Source: Microterricola pindariensis (GTDB lineage: Bacteria; Actinomycetota; Actinomycetes; Actinomycetales; Microbacteriaceae). Taken from it: DNA of 64,000 nt. Position 1 is the first letter of the stretch. Every line of letters starts with the position of its first letter. The stretch spans positions 1 to 64,000 of the forward strand of contig NZ_MPZN01000012.1 in the NCBI RefSeq assembly GCF_002936985.1. The letters run 5' to 3'. The translations under genes were made by a program, and so were the position numbers. Shown one piece after another: positions 46,929-57,089 of the stretch. Under the pieces are notes generated by a model. It saw nothing but the letters and a program-made list of their open reading frames with translations, ran no database searches and was not told the origin of the DNA.

Positions 46929-47702
46929 CTAGCCGAGGATCGGCAGCAGAGCGGTGGACGCGAGGCCGGCGAGCACGCCGCCGATGATCGGGCCGACGAC
47001 GGGCACCCAGGAGTAGCTCCAGTCGGAGCCGCCCTTGCCCTTGATCGGCAGGAAGAAGTGCGCGATGCGCGGTCCGAGGTCACGGGCCGGGTTGATGGCG
47101 TAGCCAGTCGGGCCACCGAGGGAGGCACCGATACCGATAACCAGCAGGGCAACGGGCAGGGCGCCGAGGGCGGCCAGGCCGCCGCCGTCGCCGTTGCGGC
47201 CGAAGCCGATGACGACGAAGACGAGCACGAAGGTGCCGATGATCTCGGTGACGAGGTTCCAGCCGTAGGAGCGGATGGCGGGGCCGGTGGAGAAGACGCC
47301 GAGCTTGGTCGCGGCATCCGGCTCAGCGTCGAAGTGCTGCTTGTAGCCGAGCCACATCACGACGGCACCGATGATCGCACCGATGAGCTGGGCGGCGATG
47401 TAGGCCAGCACCGAGACGACGGACACCGCGACGGTGGTGCCCATGGCGGCGTTGCCGAACTCCTCCGCGCCGCTGGCGACGAGGCCGAGCGTGACGGCGG
47501 GGTTCAGGTGTGCACCTGACGCATACGAGACGATGACACCGGCGAAGACCGCGAGGCCCCAGCCGATGTTGATCATCAGGGTGCCGCCGCCAAAGCCCTT
47601 GGTCTTGGCGAGGATGACGTTTGCGACGACGCCTCCACCGAGCAGCACGAGCATGGCGGTACCGACCAGCTCCGAGAGGAACACAATTCCGAGGTTGTCC
47701 AC
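46929..47702 (-). CDS. glpF: Glycerol facilitator (MIP family)
   Basis: A 257-residue channel with six membrane helices and the two half-helix motifs [12 protein letters not shown] and [12 protein letters not shown]. The Asp after the second NPAR is the usual mark of glycerol-conducting aquaglyceroporins. GTG 47702 has GGAAGG upstream. It lies 186 bp downstream of glpD with a TGCAC-N4-GTGCA palindrome in between. Confidence 0.94.
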   Translation of the reverse strand: MDNLGIVFLSELVGTAMLVLLGGGVVANVILAKTKGFGGGTLMINIGWGLAVFAGVIVSYASGAHLNPAVTLGLVASGAEEFGNAAMGTTVAVSVVSVLAYIAAQLIGAIIGAVVMWLGYKQHFDAEPDAATKLGVFSTGPAIRSYGWNLVTEIIGTFVLVFVVIGFGRNGDGGGLAALGALPVALLVIGIGASLGGPTGYAINPARDLGPRIAHFFLPIKGKGGSDWSYSWVPVVGPIIGGVLAGLASTALLPILG

Positions 47703-47759
47703 GTTGACCTTCCGATATTTCTTTCGTCATCCACGCCGGTGAGATCCGGGCGAACTGTG

Positions 47760-47778
47760 GCGGATTCGAGGAATCCGC
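47760..47778. other. Small perfect hairpin between glpD and glpF
   Basis: 8-bp arms gcggattc/gaatccgc around gag. It may be a weak terminator for glpD or a processing signal; no T-run follows. Confidence 0.4.
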
Positions 47779-47823
47779 TTAGAACCGTATCCGGCGCTCA
47801 GACGCCAAAACAGCCAGAACGAG

Positions 47824-47837
47824 TGCACATCCGTGCA
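47824..47837. promoter_or_regulatory. Putative operator TGCAC-N4-GTGCA upstream of glpF-glpK
   Basis: TGCACATCCGTGCA has the same arms and spacing as the palindrome at 49760-49773 in the glpD/regulator divergent region. It suggests that the SorC-type regulator also controls glpFK. Confidence 0.5.
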
Positions 47838-47888
47838 TTCTCTGACTGTTCAGACGTCGTTCGCCCGGGCGCCGACGAGGGCGTTCGC

Positions 47889-49625
47889 TCAGGCGTTGGT
47901 GAGCTGCCCGGACTCCAGCTGCACCCCGTGCACCTCGGCCAGGTCCGCGCGGGTGGAGGCGATTTCCACGGCGGTGCGGGCCTCGCTCCAGCCGAGCACC
48001 TCGGCCATGATTCCGGCCAGTTCCTCGAGGAGGCTGGTGCTCAGGGCGCCGACGAAGGCGAGGCTGGTGCGGCGCAGCACGAGGTCCTGCAGGTGCACGG
48101 GCTGCTCGGTGGCGACGAGGTAGGCGATCTCGCGGCGCGAGTAGTCTGCGGCGCCGGTCAGCGGGGCGTCCTGCGTCTCCTCGTCGGCGAGCAGCTCGGC
48201 GATCAGCGGCTCGGCTCGCGTGCCGTAGCGGGCGAGCAGCTGGGCTGCACGCTCACGGCCGAGCTCCTCGCCGTGGCTGGTGAGCCACACCTGGCGGGCG
48301 GCATCCGTCTGTGGGAAGCCCTTGCCGCCACCGATGGCCAGGCCCTCGGTGCTCTGGGTGCGGGGCTGGCCGATGAGGCCCAGGATGTCGGTGCTCAGGT
48401 GCTCGGCGAGGGCGCGGAAGGTGGTCCACTTGCCACCGACCAGGCTGAGCAGCGTGCTGCCGGGCAGCTCGGTGAGCTCGCTCTTCTCGATGCGGTAGTC
48501 GCGGGAGACGAAGCCGGGCGCCTCGTCGTCGTGGCGGGGCAGCGGGCGCACGCCGGAGAAGCGGAACACGATGTCGGAACGGTCGACGGCGATGTCTGGG
48601 AAAACGTGCGCGATGAGTTCGAAGAAGTAGTCGACCTCGTCCTCTGTGCAGCGGATCGGCTTCGTCATGTCGTGCTCGAGGTCGGTGGTGCCGACGAGAA
48701 CGCGGCCCTTGAGCGGGTAGATCAGCACGATGCGGCCGTCCTCGTGCTCGAAGAAGATCTCGCGGCCGTCGGTGGCCTCCAGCAGCGCCGGGTTGTCCAG
48801 GACGATGTGCGAGCCCTTGGTGCCGCCCATGAAGGTGCTCGGGCGGCCGAGCGCGCTGTTCGTGAGGTCGGTCCAGGGACCGGTGGTGTTCACGATGACG
48901 TCGGCGGTCATGGTGAAGACCTCGCCGGTCACGGTGTCGCGCAGGTGCACGCCGTCCTCGTCCATGCCGACGGCCTCCACGTAGTTGGCGGCGCGGGCGA
49001 GCGGGCCGGCGGCGAGGCCGTCGTGCAGCACGTCGAGGGCCAGGCGCTCCGGGTCGTGCATGGAGGCGTCGTAGTAGGTGGCCGTGTACTTGAGCGCGGG
49101 GTTGAGCGCCGGCAGCTGGCGCAGCGACTCGGTGCGCCCGCGGAACTCGTGGCGGGGCACGCTGCCGCCGTCGCGGGAGAAGGAGTCGTAGAGGCTGAGG
49201 CCGACCTTGATCAGCAGGGCGCCGCGCTCGGTGGGCTTGCCGGAGCGGTGGGTCAGGAAGCGCAGCGGGGCGGAGAGGATTCCGGAGAAGGTGGAGAAGA
49301 TCGGCACCGTGGTCTTCAGCGGCTTCACGTAGTGCGGGGCGATCTTGATGAGGCTGTTGCGCTCCTCGACCGACTCCTTGACGAGGCGGAACTCGCCGTT
49401 CTCGAGGTACCGGACGCCGCCGTGGATCATGTGCGAGGACGCGCTGGACGCGCCGGAGACGTAGTCGCCGCGCTCGACGATGGTGACGTCGACGCCCTGC
49501 AGGGCGAGGTCGCGGAAGGTGGCAATGCCGTTGATGCCTGCACCGATGATGAGCACGCTGCTGTGCGGCTTCTGCTGCAGCGCAGCGACGGTTTCGCGGG
49601 TGTCGTTGTTCTGGAATGCCGACAT
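47889..49625 (-). CDS. glpD: Glycerol-3-phosphate dehydrogenase (FAD)
   Basis: A 578-residue respiratory flavoenzyme oxidising glycerol-3-phosphate to DHAP. VLIIGAGINGIATFRDLALQG is the FAD fold, SSHMIHGGVRYLE the signature, LIYPLKGRVLVGTTD and LSLVGGKWTTFRALAE later motifs; a helical C-terminal domain follows. ATG 49625 leads straight into the fold. A promoter with TTGAAA (49748-49753), a 17-nt spacer and CAAGAT (49725-49730) lies about 100 nt upstream, next to the palindrome at 49760. Confidence 0.95.
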   Translation of the reverse strand: MSAFQNNDTRETVAALQQKPHSSVLIIGAGINGIATFRDLALQGVDVTIVERGDYVSGASSASSHMIHGGVRYLENGEFRLVKESVEERNSLIKIAPHYVKPLKTTVPIFSTFSGILSAPLRFLTHRSGKPTERGALLIKVGLSLYDSFSRDGGSVPRHEFRGRTESLRQLPALNPALKYTATYYDASMHDPERLALDVLHDGLAAGPLARAANYVEAVGMDEDGVHLRDTVTGEVFTMTADVIVNTTGPWTDLTNSALGRPSTFMGGTKGSHIVLDNPALLEATDGREIFFEHEDGRIVLIYPLKGRVLVGTTDLEHDMTKPIRCTEDEVDYFFELIAHVFPDIAVDRSDIVFRFSGVRPLPRHDDEAPGFVSRDYRIEKSELTELPGSTLLSLVGGKWTTFRALAEHLSTDILGLIGQPRTQSTEGLAIGGGKGFPQTDAARQVWLTSHGEELGRERAAQLLARYGTRAEPLIAELLADEETQDAPLTGAADYSRREIAYLVATEQPVHLQDLVLRRTSLAFVGALSTSLLEELAGIMAEVLGWSEARTAVEIASTRADLAEVHGVQLESGQLTNA

Positions 49626-49724
49626 CTCGTTCTCTCGCTTCCCGACGGCCGTTCGCTCGTCGTCGTTCCTCAGTTCAGGGAACACCCGCTGTTTGCGTCT
49701 TCGCCACCGCGTGTGTATGAATAC

Positions 49725-49753
49725 ATCTTGAACACATACGCACAATCTTTCAA
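49725..49753 (-). promoter_or_regulatory. glpD promoter
   Basis: On the minus strand, -35 TTGAAA (49748-49753) and -10 CAAGAT (49725-49730) with 17-nt spacing. The operator-like palindrome begins 6 bp upstream of the -35. Confidence 0.5.
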
Positions 49754-49759
49754 AGCTCG

Positions 49760-49773
49760 TGCACATATGTGCA
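49760..49773. promoter_or_regulatory. Putative SorC-regulator operator TGCAC-N4-GTGCA
   Basis: TGCACATATGTGCA is a perfect 14-bp palindrome in the divergent region between glpD and the regulator gene, close to the regulator's expected transcription start. The matching site near glpF is at 47824-47837. Confidence 0.6.
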
Positions 49774-49800
49774 GGGCTAGCTGAGAGAGACAGGACCGTG

Positions 49801-50769
49801 ATGAACGAGCTCGACGAGACATCCGAGAGCGGCAAGACCGGCGACGCGCTGCGCGCCGCTCACCTCTACTACATGCAAGACCTGACGATGGATGCCATCG
49901 CCCACGAGCTGCACACCTCGCGTTCCTCGGTCTCCCGGCTGCTCAGCCACGCCAGGGCCAGCGGGCTGGTCGACATCCAGATCCGATCGCCGCGGGACAT
50001 GCCGGGCCGGATCGAGGAGGCCGTTCTCGAGCGCCACGGGGTGCGCGCGCACATCGTCCCGGTGCCGGAGAACGCCAGCGACGTGGACCGCCTGGAGCGC
50101 GTCGCGCTCTCGGCTGCACGAATTCTCGGCCAATTCTTCGATTCCAACATGTCGCTCGGCATCGCCTGGGGCTCGACGATGGGTGCGCTCAGCCGCCACC
50201 TCATCCCCAAGCAGACCCACAACTCGCAGATCGTGCAGTTGAACGGCGCGGGGAACATGCGTACCACCGGCATCCTCTACGCCTCCGAGATCCTGCGCCG
50301 CTTCGGCGATGCCTACGGCGCGCACGTGCAGCAGTTCCCCGTCCCGGCGTTCTTCGACGACCCGGGGACGAAGCAGGCGATGTGGCGGGAGCGCTCCACC
50401 GAGCGGGTGCTGCAGATGCAGGAGAACATGGATGTCGCGCTCTTCGGCATCGGCTCCCCCTTCGCCGAGGTGCCGAGCCACGTCTACGCCGGCGGCTACC
50501 TCGAGCCGGAGGACTTCCAGTCCCTCAGCCGAGACGGCGCGGTCGGCGACGTCGCGACGGTGTTCTACCGCGCGGACGGCTCCACCGACGGCATCGCCCT
50601 GAACGAGCGCGGCACCGGGCCGAGCTTCGACCTGCTGCGGGCGACACCGCGCCGCGTCTGCGTGGTCGCCGGGCTGTCCAAGCTGCCGAGCCTGCGCGGC
50701 GCGATCAGGGCCGAGCTCATCACCGACCTGATCATCGACGAGTCGACCGCCCGCGCCCTGCTCGAGTAG
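49801..50769 (+). CDS. SorC-family transcriptional regulator, probable glycerol regulon controller
   Basis: A 322-residue protein. Residues 12-60 form the helix-turn-helix AAHLYYMQDLTMDAIAHEL then TSRSSVSRLLSHARASGLV. The remaining ~250 residues match the SorC sugar-binding domain, with GIAWGSTMGALSRHL (phosphosugar loop), LNGAGN and the DVALFGIGSP motif. Such regulators bind phosphorylated sugars or polyols. It is divergent from glpD with a palindrome between, so it likely answers to glycerol-3-phosphate or a related compound. ATG 49801 has AGGA 8 nt upstream; a GTG one codon earlier is possible. Confidence 0.9.
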   Translation: MNELDETSESGKTGDALRAAHLYYMQDLTMDAIAHELHTSRSSVSRLLSHARASGLVDIQIRSPRDMPGRIEEAVLERHGVRAHIVPVPENASDVDRLERVALSAARILGQFFDSNMSLGIAWGSTMGALSRHLIPKQTHNSQIVQLNGAGNMRTTGILYASEILRRFGDAYGAHVQQFPVPAFFDDPGTKQAMWRERSTERVLQMQENMDVALFGIGSPFAEVPSHVYAGGYLEPEDFQSLSRDGAVGDVATVFYRADGSTDGIALNERGTGPSFDLLRATPRRVCVVAGLSKLPSLRGAIRAELITDLIIDESTARALLE

Positions 50770-51175
50770 GCCGCAGCTGGCTTCGGTCGCTGGCGCTCCC
50801 TCGAGCCACCGGGAGGGACGCTCCAGCCCTCCCCACGTCGGCTGGAGGGGGCCGCGCCGCGAGGAACGAGCAGCGCAGCCCCCGAAGCCCCGGAGCCGAC
50901 CCACGCGGGGCGTGCCCGGAGTGTGGCTTCGGTCGCAAGCTCCCTCGAGCCAGCGGGAGAGACGCACCACCCTCCCGCTGGTCGAGTAGGCCCGCCAGGG
51001 CCGTATCGAGACCCGGGCGACCAGGTCTCGATACGCTCGTTCCTCGCTACTCGACCAACGGGACGGGCCGACGCCCCTCCCCACGCACAGATCACCACAG
51101 TTGGCTTCGGTCGCAAGCTGCCTCGAGCCAGAGGGAGAGGGCGGGAGCGACGGGACGCGGCGTTGCGGGAATAGA
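50770..51175. repeat. Repeat island between regulator gene and FMN riboswitch
   Basis: No gene is seen. The stretch holds three copies of repeat R2, with core tggcttcggtcgcaagctcc (about 50777-50816, 50924-50959 and 51101-51136), an inverted copy of R3 plus one unit of the 23-bp repeat (about 50829-50904), and an inverted pair of R1 units (50978-51014 and 51023-51062). Confidence 0.8.
50978..51062. repeat. Inverted pair of R1 repeat units
   Basis: The left unit reads ctggtcgagtag, core cccgccaggg, then cgtatcgagacc. The right unit reads ggtctcgatacg, core ctcgttcctcg, then ctactcgacc. Outer parts are complementary, so the pair can fold into a long hairpin, but the two cores differ. Confidence 0.85.
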
Positions 51176-51196
51176 TTGCGGCCGGGCGCGTTGGCC

Positions 51197-51202
51197 TAGA
51201 CT
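51197..51202 (+). promoter_or_regulatory. -10 box of the riboflavin operon
   Basis: TAGACT lies 14 nt before the riboswitch P1 helix, placing the transcription start near 51209. Confidence 0.5.
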
Positions 51203-51215
51203 CAGAAGCAAGAAA

Positions 51216-51345
51216 CGTGCTCCGGGGTCGGTGAGAATCCGAACCGGCGGTGAAAGTCCGCGAGCCGTGCCCTCCGCGAGGAGGGGACGGTTGAGCCGGT
51301 GAAATTCCGGCACCGACGGTTAAAGTCCGGATGGGAGGATGCACG
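51216..51345 (+). ncRNA. FMN riboswitch (RFN element)
   Basis: All conserved blocks of the six-stem FMN aptamer are readable: the P1 pair cgtgc (51216-51220) with gcacg (51341-51345), ggcggtgaaagtccgcgagc, a variable P3 arm around ccctccgcgaggagggg, gagccggtgaaattccggc and gacggttaaagtccggatgg with gagga. About 100 nt of expression platform follow before ribD, including a cagggtttccctg hairpin. FMN binding should reduce ribD-ribE-ribBA-ribH expression. Confidence 0.95.
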
Positions 51346-51446
51346 CGTCGATTGTTTGTGGTGATCAGGGTTTCCCTGCTCACTCGGCCGTCGGCGAACC
51401 TCGAGCACGCTCGCGACCCCCGGAGTACCTGAGTACAAGGACTGCC

Positions 51447-52472
51447 ATGGGATCCCGCGCACACATCGAAGACGTTCTGCGCCGCGCCTTCGCGCTGGCC
51501 GCCAACGGTCCCGCCCGCGGGCTGAACCCGCAGGTCGGCTGCGTGCTGCTGGCCGACGACGGCACCGTGCTGGCCGAGGGCTGGCACCGGGGCGCCGGCA
51601 CCGCGCACGCCGAGGTCGCCGCACTGGCCGAGCTGCCCGCGGGAGCCGCGCGCGGCGCGACCGCCGTCGTCACCCTCGAACCCTGCAACCACCAGGGCCG
51701 CACCGGCCCCTGCGCCGAGGCCTTGATCGAGGCCGGCGTCGCCCGCGTCGTCTACTCCGTCGACGACCCGGGCGAGTCGTCCTCCGGCGGTGCCGCACGG
51801 CTCCGCGCCGCCGGCATCGACGTCGAGGGCGGCGTGCTCCGCGCCGAGGGCGAGGCGCTGCTCGGCGACTGGCTGCAGGCCGCCCGCCTTGGCCGCCCGG
51901 TCGTCACCGTCAAGTGGGCGTCCAGCCTGGACGGCCGCGCCGCCGCGGCCGACGGCAGCAGCCAGTGGATCACCGGGCCCGCCGCCCGCCTCGACGTGCA
52001 CCGCCGCCGCGCCGCCGCCGACGCGATCGCCGTCGGCACCGGCACCGTGTTGGCCGACGACCCCTCGCTCACCGCCCGCGACGCCGACGGCGGCCTGCTC
52101 CCCAGCCAGCCCGTGCCCGTCGTCTTCGGTCAGCGCGAGACGCCGGCGGATGCCGCGCTCCGCCGCCACCCGCACGAGCCCGTCTTCGCCGACGGCAGCG
52201 ACCTGCCCGCCCAGCTGGCCGACCTGCACGGCCGCGGCATCCGCTCGCTCTTCGTCGAGGGCGGGCCGACACTGGCCAGCGCGTTCATCGCGGCCGGCCT
52301 CGCCGACGAACTGCTCGTCTACCTTGCCCCCGTGCTGCTCGGCGGCCCGAAACTCGCCCTCGGCGAGCTCGGCATCGCCTCCATCGCCGAGGCGCTCCGC
52401 CTCGAGCTGGCCAGCGTTGAACAACTGGGCGACGACATCCTCGTCGTGGCCCGACCCGTGAAAGGACACTGA
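51447..52472 (+). CDS. ribD: Bifunctional diaminohydroxyphosphoribosylaminopyrimidine deaminase/reductase
   Basis: A 341-residue fusion. The N-terminal deaminase (1-~145) has the zinc site HAEV and LEPCNHQGRTGPC; the C-terminal NADPH reductase (~150-341) has VTVKWASSLDGRAAA, DAIAVGTGTVLADDP and LFVEGGPTLASAF. It performs the second and third steps of riboflavin synthesis from GTP. ATG 51447 has AAGGA upstream; an in-frame extension into the riboswitch is not coding. It is first in the operon under FMN control. Confidence 0.96.
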   Translation: MGSRAHIEDVLRRAFALAANGPARGLNPQVGCVLLADDGTVLAEGWHRGAGTAHAEVAALAELPAGAARGATAVVTLEPCNHQGRTGPCAEALIEAGVARVVYSVDDPGESSSGGAARLRAAGIDVEGGVLRAEGEALLGDWLQAARLGRPVVTVKWASSLDGRAAAADGSSQWITGPAARLDVHRRRAAADAIAVGTGTVLADDPSLTARDADGGLLPSQPVPVVFGQRETPADAALRRHPHEPVFADGSDLPAQLADLHGRGIRSLFVEGGPTLASAFIAAGLADELLVYLAPVLLGGPKLALGELGIASIAEALRLELASVEQLGDDILVVARPVKGH

Positions 52473-52473
52473 G

Positions 52474-53105
52474 GTGTTTACAGGAATCATCGAGGAGCTC
52501 GGCCGCATCGAGCGGATCGAGCGCACGAGCGATGCGGCGCGCATCACGGTGCGCGGGCCGCTCGTCGTCAGCGACGCCGGGCACGGCGACTCCATCGCCG
52601 TCAGCGGGGTCTGCCTGACAGTCGTGGGCAGCGACGCCGACTCCTTCACCGTAGACGTGATGGCGCAGACGCTGGCCATGAGCACCTTGGGCGGCGCCGT
52701 GCAGGGCACGGCCGTCAACCTCGAGCGCGCGGCCGCGGTCGACGGCCGCCTCGGCGGGCACATCGTGCAGGGCCACATCGACGGCACCGCCACGGTGCTG
52801 GCGATCACGCCGGGCAGCGCCTGGCGGGTCGTGCGGTTCAGCCTGGACGCCGAGCACGCCCCCCTCGTCGTCGACAAGGGCTCGATCGCCGTCGACGGCG
52901 TCTCGCTCACCGTGAGCAATGTCAGCCCGGCCGAGGAGGCCGAGCAGTGGTTCGAGGTGTCGCTGATCCCCGAGACGCTCACCGCGACGACCCTCGGCCA
53001 GCGCGTCGTCGGCGACACGGTCAACATCGAGACCGACATCCTCGCCCGCCACGTTGCACGAATGTTCGCACTTCAGAATGCCGCTACCCCAGTGAGGAGC
53101 AACTC

Positions 53106-53109
<4 letters not shown>
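52474..53109 (+). CDS. ribE: Riboflavin synthase (alpha chain)
   Basis: A 211-residue protein with two homologous lumazine-binding halves. The start MFTGIIEELG and ISVSGVCLTV in the first half pair with HIVQGHIDG and IAVDGVSLTV in the second. It converts two 6,7-dimethyl-8-ribityllumazine molecules into riboflavin. The GTG start lies 1 bp after ribD and its stop overlaps the ribBA start. Confidence 0.96.
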
Positions 53110-54394
<1,285 letters not shown>

Positions 54395-54398
<4 letters not shown>

Positions 54399-54877
54399 GC
54401 GGAGCAGGATCACCAACGGCGGCACTCACCCCGAATCTCGACGCGACGGGGATGCGGGTCGTCATCGTCGCCGGGCACTGGCACGAGATCATCACCGACG
54501 GGCTGATCGCCGGCTCGGTGCGGGTGCTCGAGGCATCCGGCGCACACTACGAGATCGTGCGGGTGCCGGGCAGTTTCGAGCTGCCCGTGGTCTGCAAGGC
54601 AGCCCTGGAGGCGGGGGCGGACGCCGTCGTCGCGCTCGGCGTCATCATCCGCGGCGGCACCCCGCACTTCGAGTACGTCTCGGCGGCCGCCACCGACGGC
54701 CTCACCCGGGTCGCCCTGGACACCGGCAAGCCGGTCGGCTTCGGCGTGCTCACCCTGGACGACGAGCAGCAGGGCATCGACCGCGCCGGCCTGCCCGGCT
54801 CCACGGAGGACAAGGGCGAGGAGGCCGCGACCGCGGCCATCGCCACGGCGCTCACGCTCCGCGCGCTGCGCGCTTAA
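54395..54877 (+). CDS. ribH: 6,7-dimethyl-8-ribityllumazine synthase
   Basis: A 160-residue icosahedral-type lumazine synthase. VPGSFELPVVCKA and ALGVIIRGGTPHFEYV contain the substrate loop and the catalytic-His region, and PVGFGVLTLDDEQQGIDRAG is the C-terminal signature. It supplies the substrate of RibE. It overlaps the ribBA stop by 4 bp and is the last gene of the operon. Confidence 0.96.
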
Positions 54878-54884
54878 ACGCAGA

Positions 54885-54945
54885 AACCCGCTGGTCGGGC
54901 CTGCCGGACCCCGGAAGGGGTTTCGACAAGCTCAACCGGCGGGTT
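54885..54945. repeat. Inverted repeat with 'tttcgacaagctcaacc' element after ribH
   Basis: Arms aacccgctggt (54885-54895) and accggcgggtt (54935-54945) pair with one mismatch and enclose ggtttcgacaagctcaacc, which looks like another dispersed intergenic element (R4). It lies between convergent ribH and the DUF2269-like gene and could serve as a terminator. Confidence 0.55.
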
Positions 54946-54960
54946 CAGCGGAAACGCTCG

Positions 54961-55416
54961 CTACGGCTTCCAGACCATCAGCACGACCACGGCGACGAGC
55001 AGCAGCGATGCGACGCCGCTGCCGGCGGCGATGGCCGGGTAGCGGGACGGCGCGGCGGCGGCCGAGGGGTTGGCCGCGTCCACGGCGCCGAGTGCCTCGG
55101 CGGCCTTGCGCATGGTCGGGACGACGACGAAGAGGCTGAGGCCGAGCGCGACGATGTAGAGGATGATCGACCACAGCACCCACGGGGTGGTGACGGAGAG
55201 GTTGTACTTCTCGTCCGCCATGCCCATCACGCCGAAGCCGAAGACGACGACCAGCAGCGAGAGCAGGCTGAACAGGTTGGTGGACTTCGCCAGCACGGCG
55301 ACCTGGGAGGCGTTGCCGGCGCGGACCGCGCGCATGGCAGTCATGGGCAGGATGGCCATCGGGCCGACGATGAACACGGCGGTGACGACGTGCAAGATGC
55401 TGAACAGGGTTTCCAT
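54961..55416 (-). CDS. DUF2269-like small membrane protein
   Basis: A 151-residue protein with four membrane helices (about 1-25, 45-68, 80-100 and 125-148), starting ETLFSILHVVTAVFIVGPMAI, which fits predicted integral membrane proteins of the DUF2269 family. No function is known. ATG 55416 lies 6 nt after TAGGCT, so its mRNA is probably leaderless. It is divergent from the MHS transporter gene. Confidence 0.75.
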   Translation of the reverse strand: METLFSILHVVTAVFIVGPMAILPMTAMRAVRAGNASQVAVLAKSTNLFSLLSLLVVVFGFGVMGMADEKYNLSVTTPWVLWSIILYIVALGLSLFVVVPTMRKAAEALGAVDAANPSAAAAPSRYPAIAAGSGVASLLLVAVVVLMVWKP

Positions 55417-55422
55417 ACCCCC

Positions 55423-55428
55423 AGCCTA
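55423..55428 (-). promoter_or_regulatory. -10 box for leaderless DUF2269-like transcript
   Basis: TAGGCT on the minus strand, 6 nt, then ATG 55416. Confidence 0.6.
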
Positions 55429-55648
55429 TCCAGCAGCGCGCCTGCCGCATCAGTCTTTCGATGGGGATCCGGCGGCCAACGCCCGGCCCCCTGTTCATGA
55501 GTCGTTCTCGACTCCGCGTAAGCTTGAGCAGTTGCCACAAGCAGCAAGCTCTCCCCCACCGCAGTTCGTGACGCCAGATCGACGCCCGTACAGGCGGCCA
55601 ATCATTTTCGCGCACCCTCGAGTGCGTCGCATCGGAGTTCTTTCTCGC

Positions 55649-57007
55649 ATGTCTGCATCACCCGCGGTCGCCCAGACCGCACCCGCCAACCCCCGCAGCC
55701 GAGTCGTTCTGGCCAGCCTCATCGGCACCACGATCGAGTTCTACGACTTCTACGTCTACGCCACGGCAGCCGTCCTCGTCTTCCCGCACCTCTTCTTCCC
55801 CACCGGTGACGCCACCACTGCCCTGCTGCAGTCCTTCGCGGTGTTCGGCGCCGCCATGGTGGCCCGCCCACTCGGGGCGATCCTGTTCGGCCACCTCGGC
55901 GACAAGCACGGCCGCAAGGCGACCCTGGTGGGCGCGCTGCTCACCATGGGCATCGCGACGTTCCTGATCGGTCTGCTGCCCACCTACGCCATGGTCGGCT
56001 GGCTCGCCCCGCTGCTGCTCGTCGTGCTGCGCATCGCGCAGGGCTTCGCGCTCGGCGGCGAATGGTCCGGTGCGGCGCTCGTCGCCACCGAGAACGCCCC
56101 CAAGGGCAAGCGCGCGTGGTACGGCACCTTCCCGCAGCTGGGCGCCCCGATCGGCTTCATCATTGCCAACGGCCTGTTCCTGATCATCGCCGCGGTGCTC
56201 CCCTCCGACGACCCGTCGATGCCGTCGCAGGCGTTCCTCGAGTGGGGCTGGCGTATCCCGTTCCTGTTCTCGGTCGTCATGGTCATCGTCGGCCTCTGGG
56301 TGCGCCTGCGCCTGGTCGAGAGCGCCGCCTTCTCCAAGGCATCCGCCACCGGCAAGCTCACCAAGACGCCGCTCGTCACCGTGTTCAAGCTGCACTGGCG
56401 CGAGCTCCTCCTCGGCACCTTCTTCATGCTCGCCACCTACGTGCTGTTCTACCTGATGACGACGTTCTCGCTCAGCTACGGGCGCTCGCCGCTGAACCCG
56501 GAGGACCCCTCGGTTCAGCCCGGCCTCGGCTACTCCTACAACACCTTCGTGCTCATGCTCATCGCCGGCGTGCTCTTCTTCGGCGTCTTCACGCTCGTCT
56601 CCGGGCCGCTCGCCGACAAGTGGGGCCGCCGCAAGACGCTGATCTGGGTGACGCTCGGCATCATCGTGTTCGGCATGCTCTGGGTTCCGCTGCTCGGTGC
56701 GGGCTTCGCCGGCGTCATGATCTGGCTGATCGTCGGCTTCTCGCTGATGGGGCTCACCTTCGGTCCGATGGGCGCGCTGCTGCCCGAGCTGTTCCCGACC
56801 AACGTGCGCTACACCGGCTCCGGCATCAGCTACAACGTGTCGTCGATCCTCGGCGCGGCCGTCGCCCCGTTCATCGCCGTCGCCCTGTGGAGCGCCGGCG
56901 ACGGCAGCCCGTTCTGGGTCGGCGTCTACCTCGCCGTGATGGGCGTCATCACGCTCATTGCCCTGCTGGTCTCGAAGGAGACGAAGGACAACGACATCGA
57001 CGCCTAG
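55649..57007 (+). CDS. MFS transporter, metabolite:H+ symporter (MHS) type
   Basis: A 452-residue permease with 12 predicted membrane helices. SLIGTTIEFYDFYVYATAAVL is the typical first-helix sequence of MHS transporters (shikimate, proline/betaine, dicarboxylates). HLGDKHGRKATL and the symmetric PLADKWGRRKTL are the loop 2-3 and 8-9 MFS motifs, and GGEWSGAALVATENAPKGKR is family-typical. The substrate is unclear. ATG 55649 is chosen because the family region begins after it. A TAAGCT box at about 55518 is a candidate promoter. Confidence 0.9.
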   Translation: MSASPAVAQTAPANPRSRVVLASLIGTTIEFYDFYVYATAAVLVFPHLFFPTGDATTALLQSFAVFGAAMVARPLGAILFGHLGDKHGRKATLVGALLTMGIATFLIGLLPTYAMVGWLAPLLLVVLRIAQGFALGGEWSGAALVATENAPKGKRAWYGTFPQLGAPIGFIIANGLFLIIAAVLPSDDPSMPSQAFLEWGWRIPFLFSVVMVIVGLWVRLRLVESAAFSKASATGKLTKTPLVTVFKLHWRELLLGTFFMLATYVLFYLMTTFSLSYGRSPLNPEDPSVQPGLGYSYNTFVLMLIAGVLFFGVFTLVSGPLADKWGRRKTLIWVTLGIIVFGMLWVPLLGAGFAGVMIWLIVGFSLMGLTFGPMGALLPELFPTNVRYTGSGISYNVSSILGAAVAPFIAVALWSAGDGSPFWVGVYLAVMGVITLIALLVSKETKDNDIDA

Positions 57008-57089
57008 TCGTTTGTCCCCCGTTTCTGGGCGGATGCCACAGCCAACTGATTTAGGGTTGTAGCTGGCATCCGCCCGCCGAAAGGGAGCA

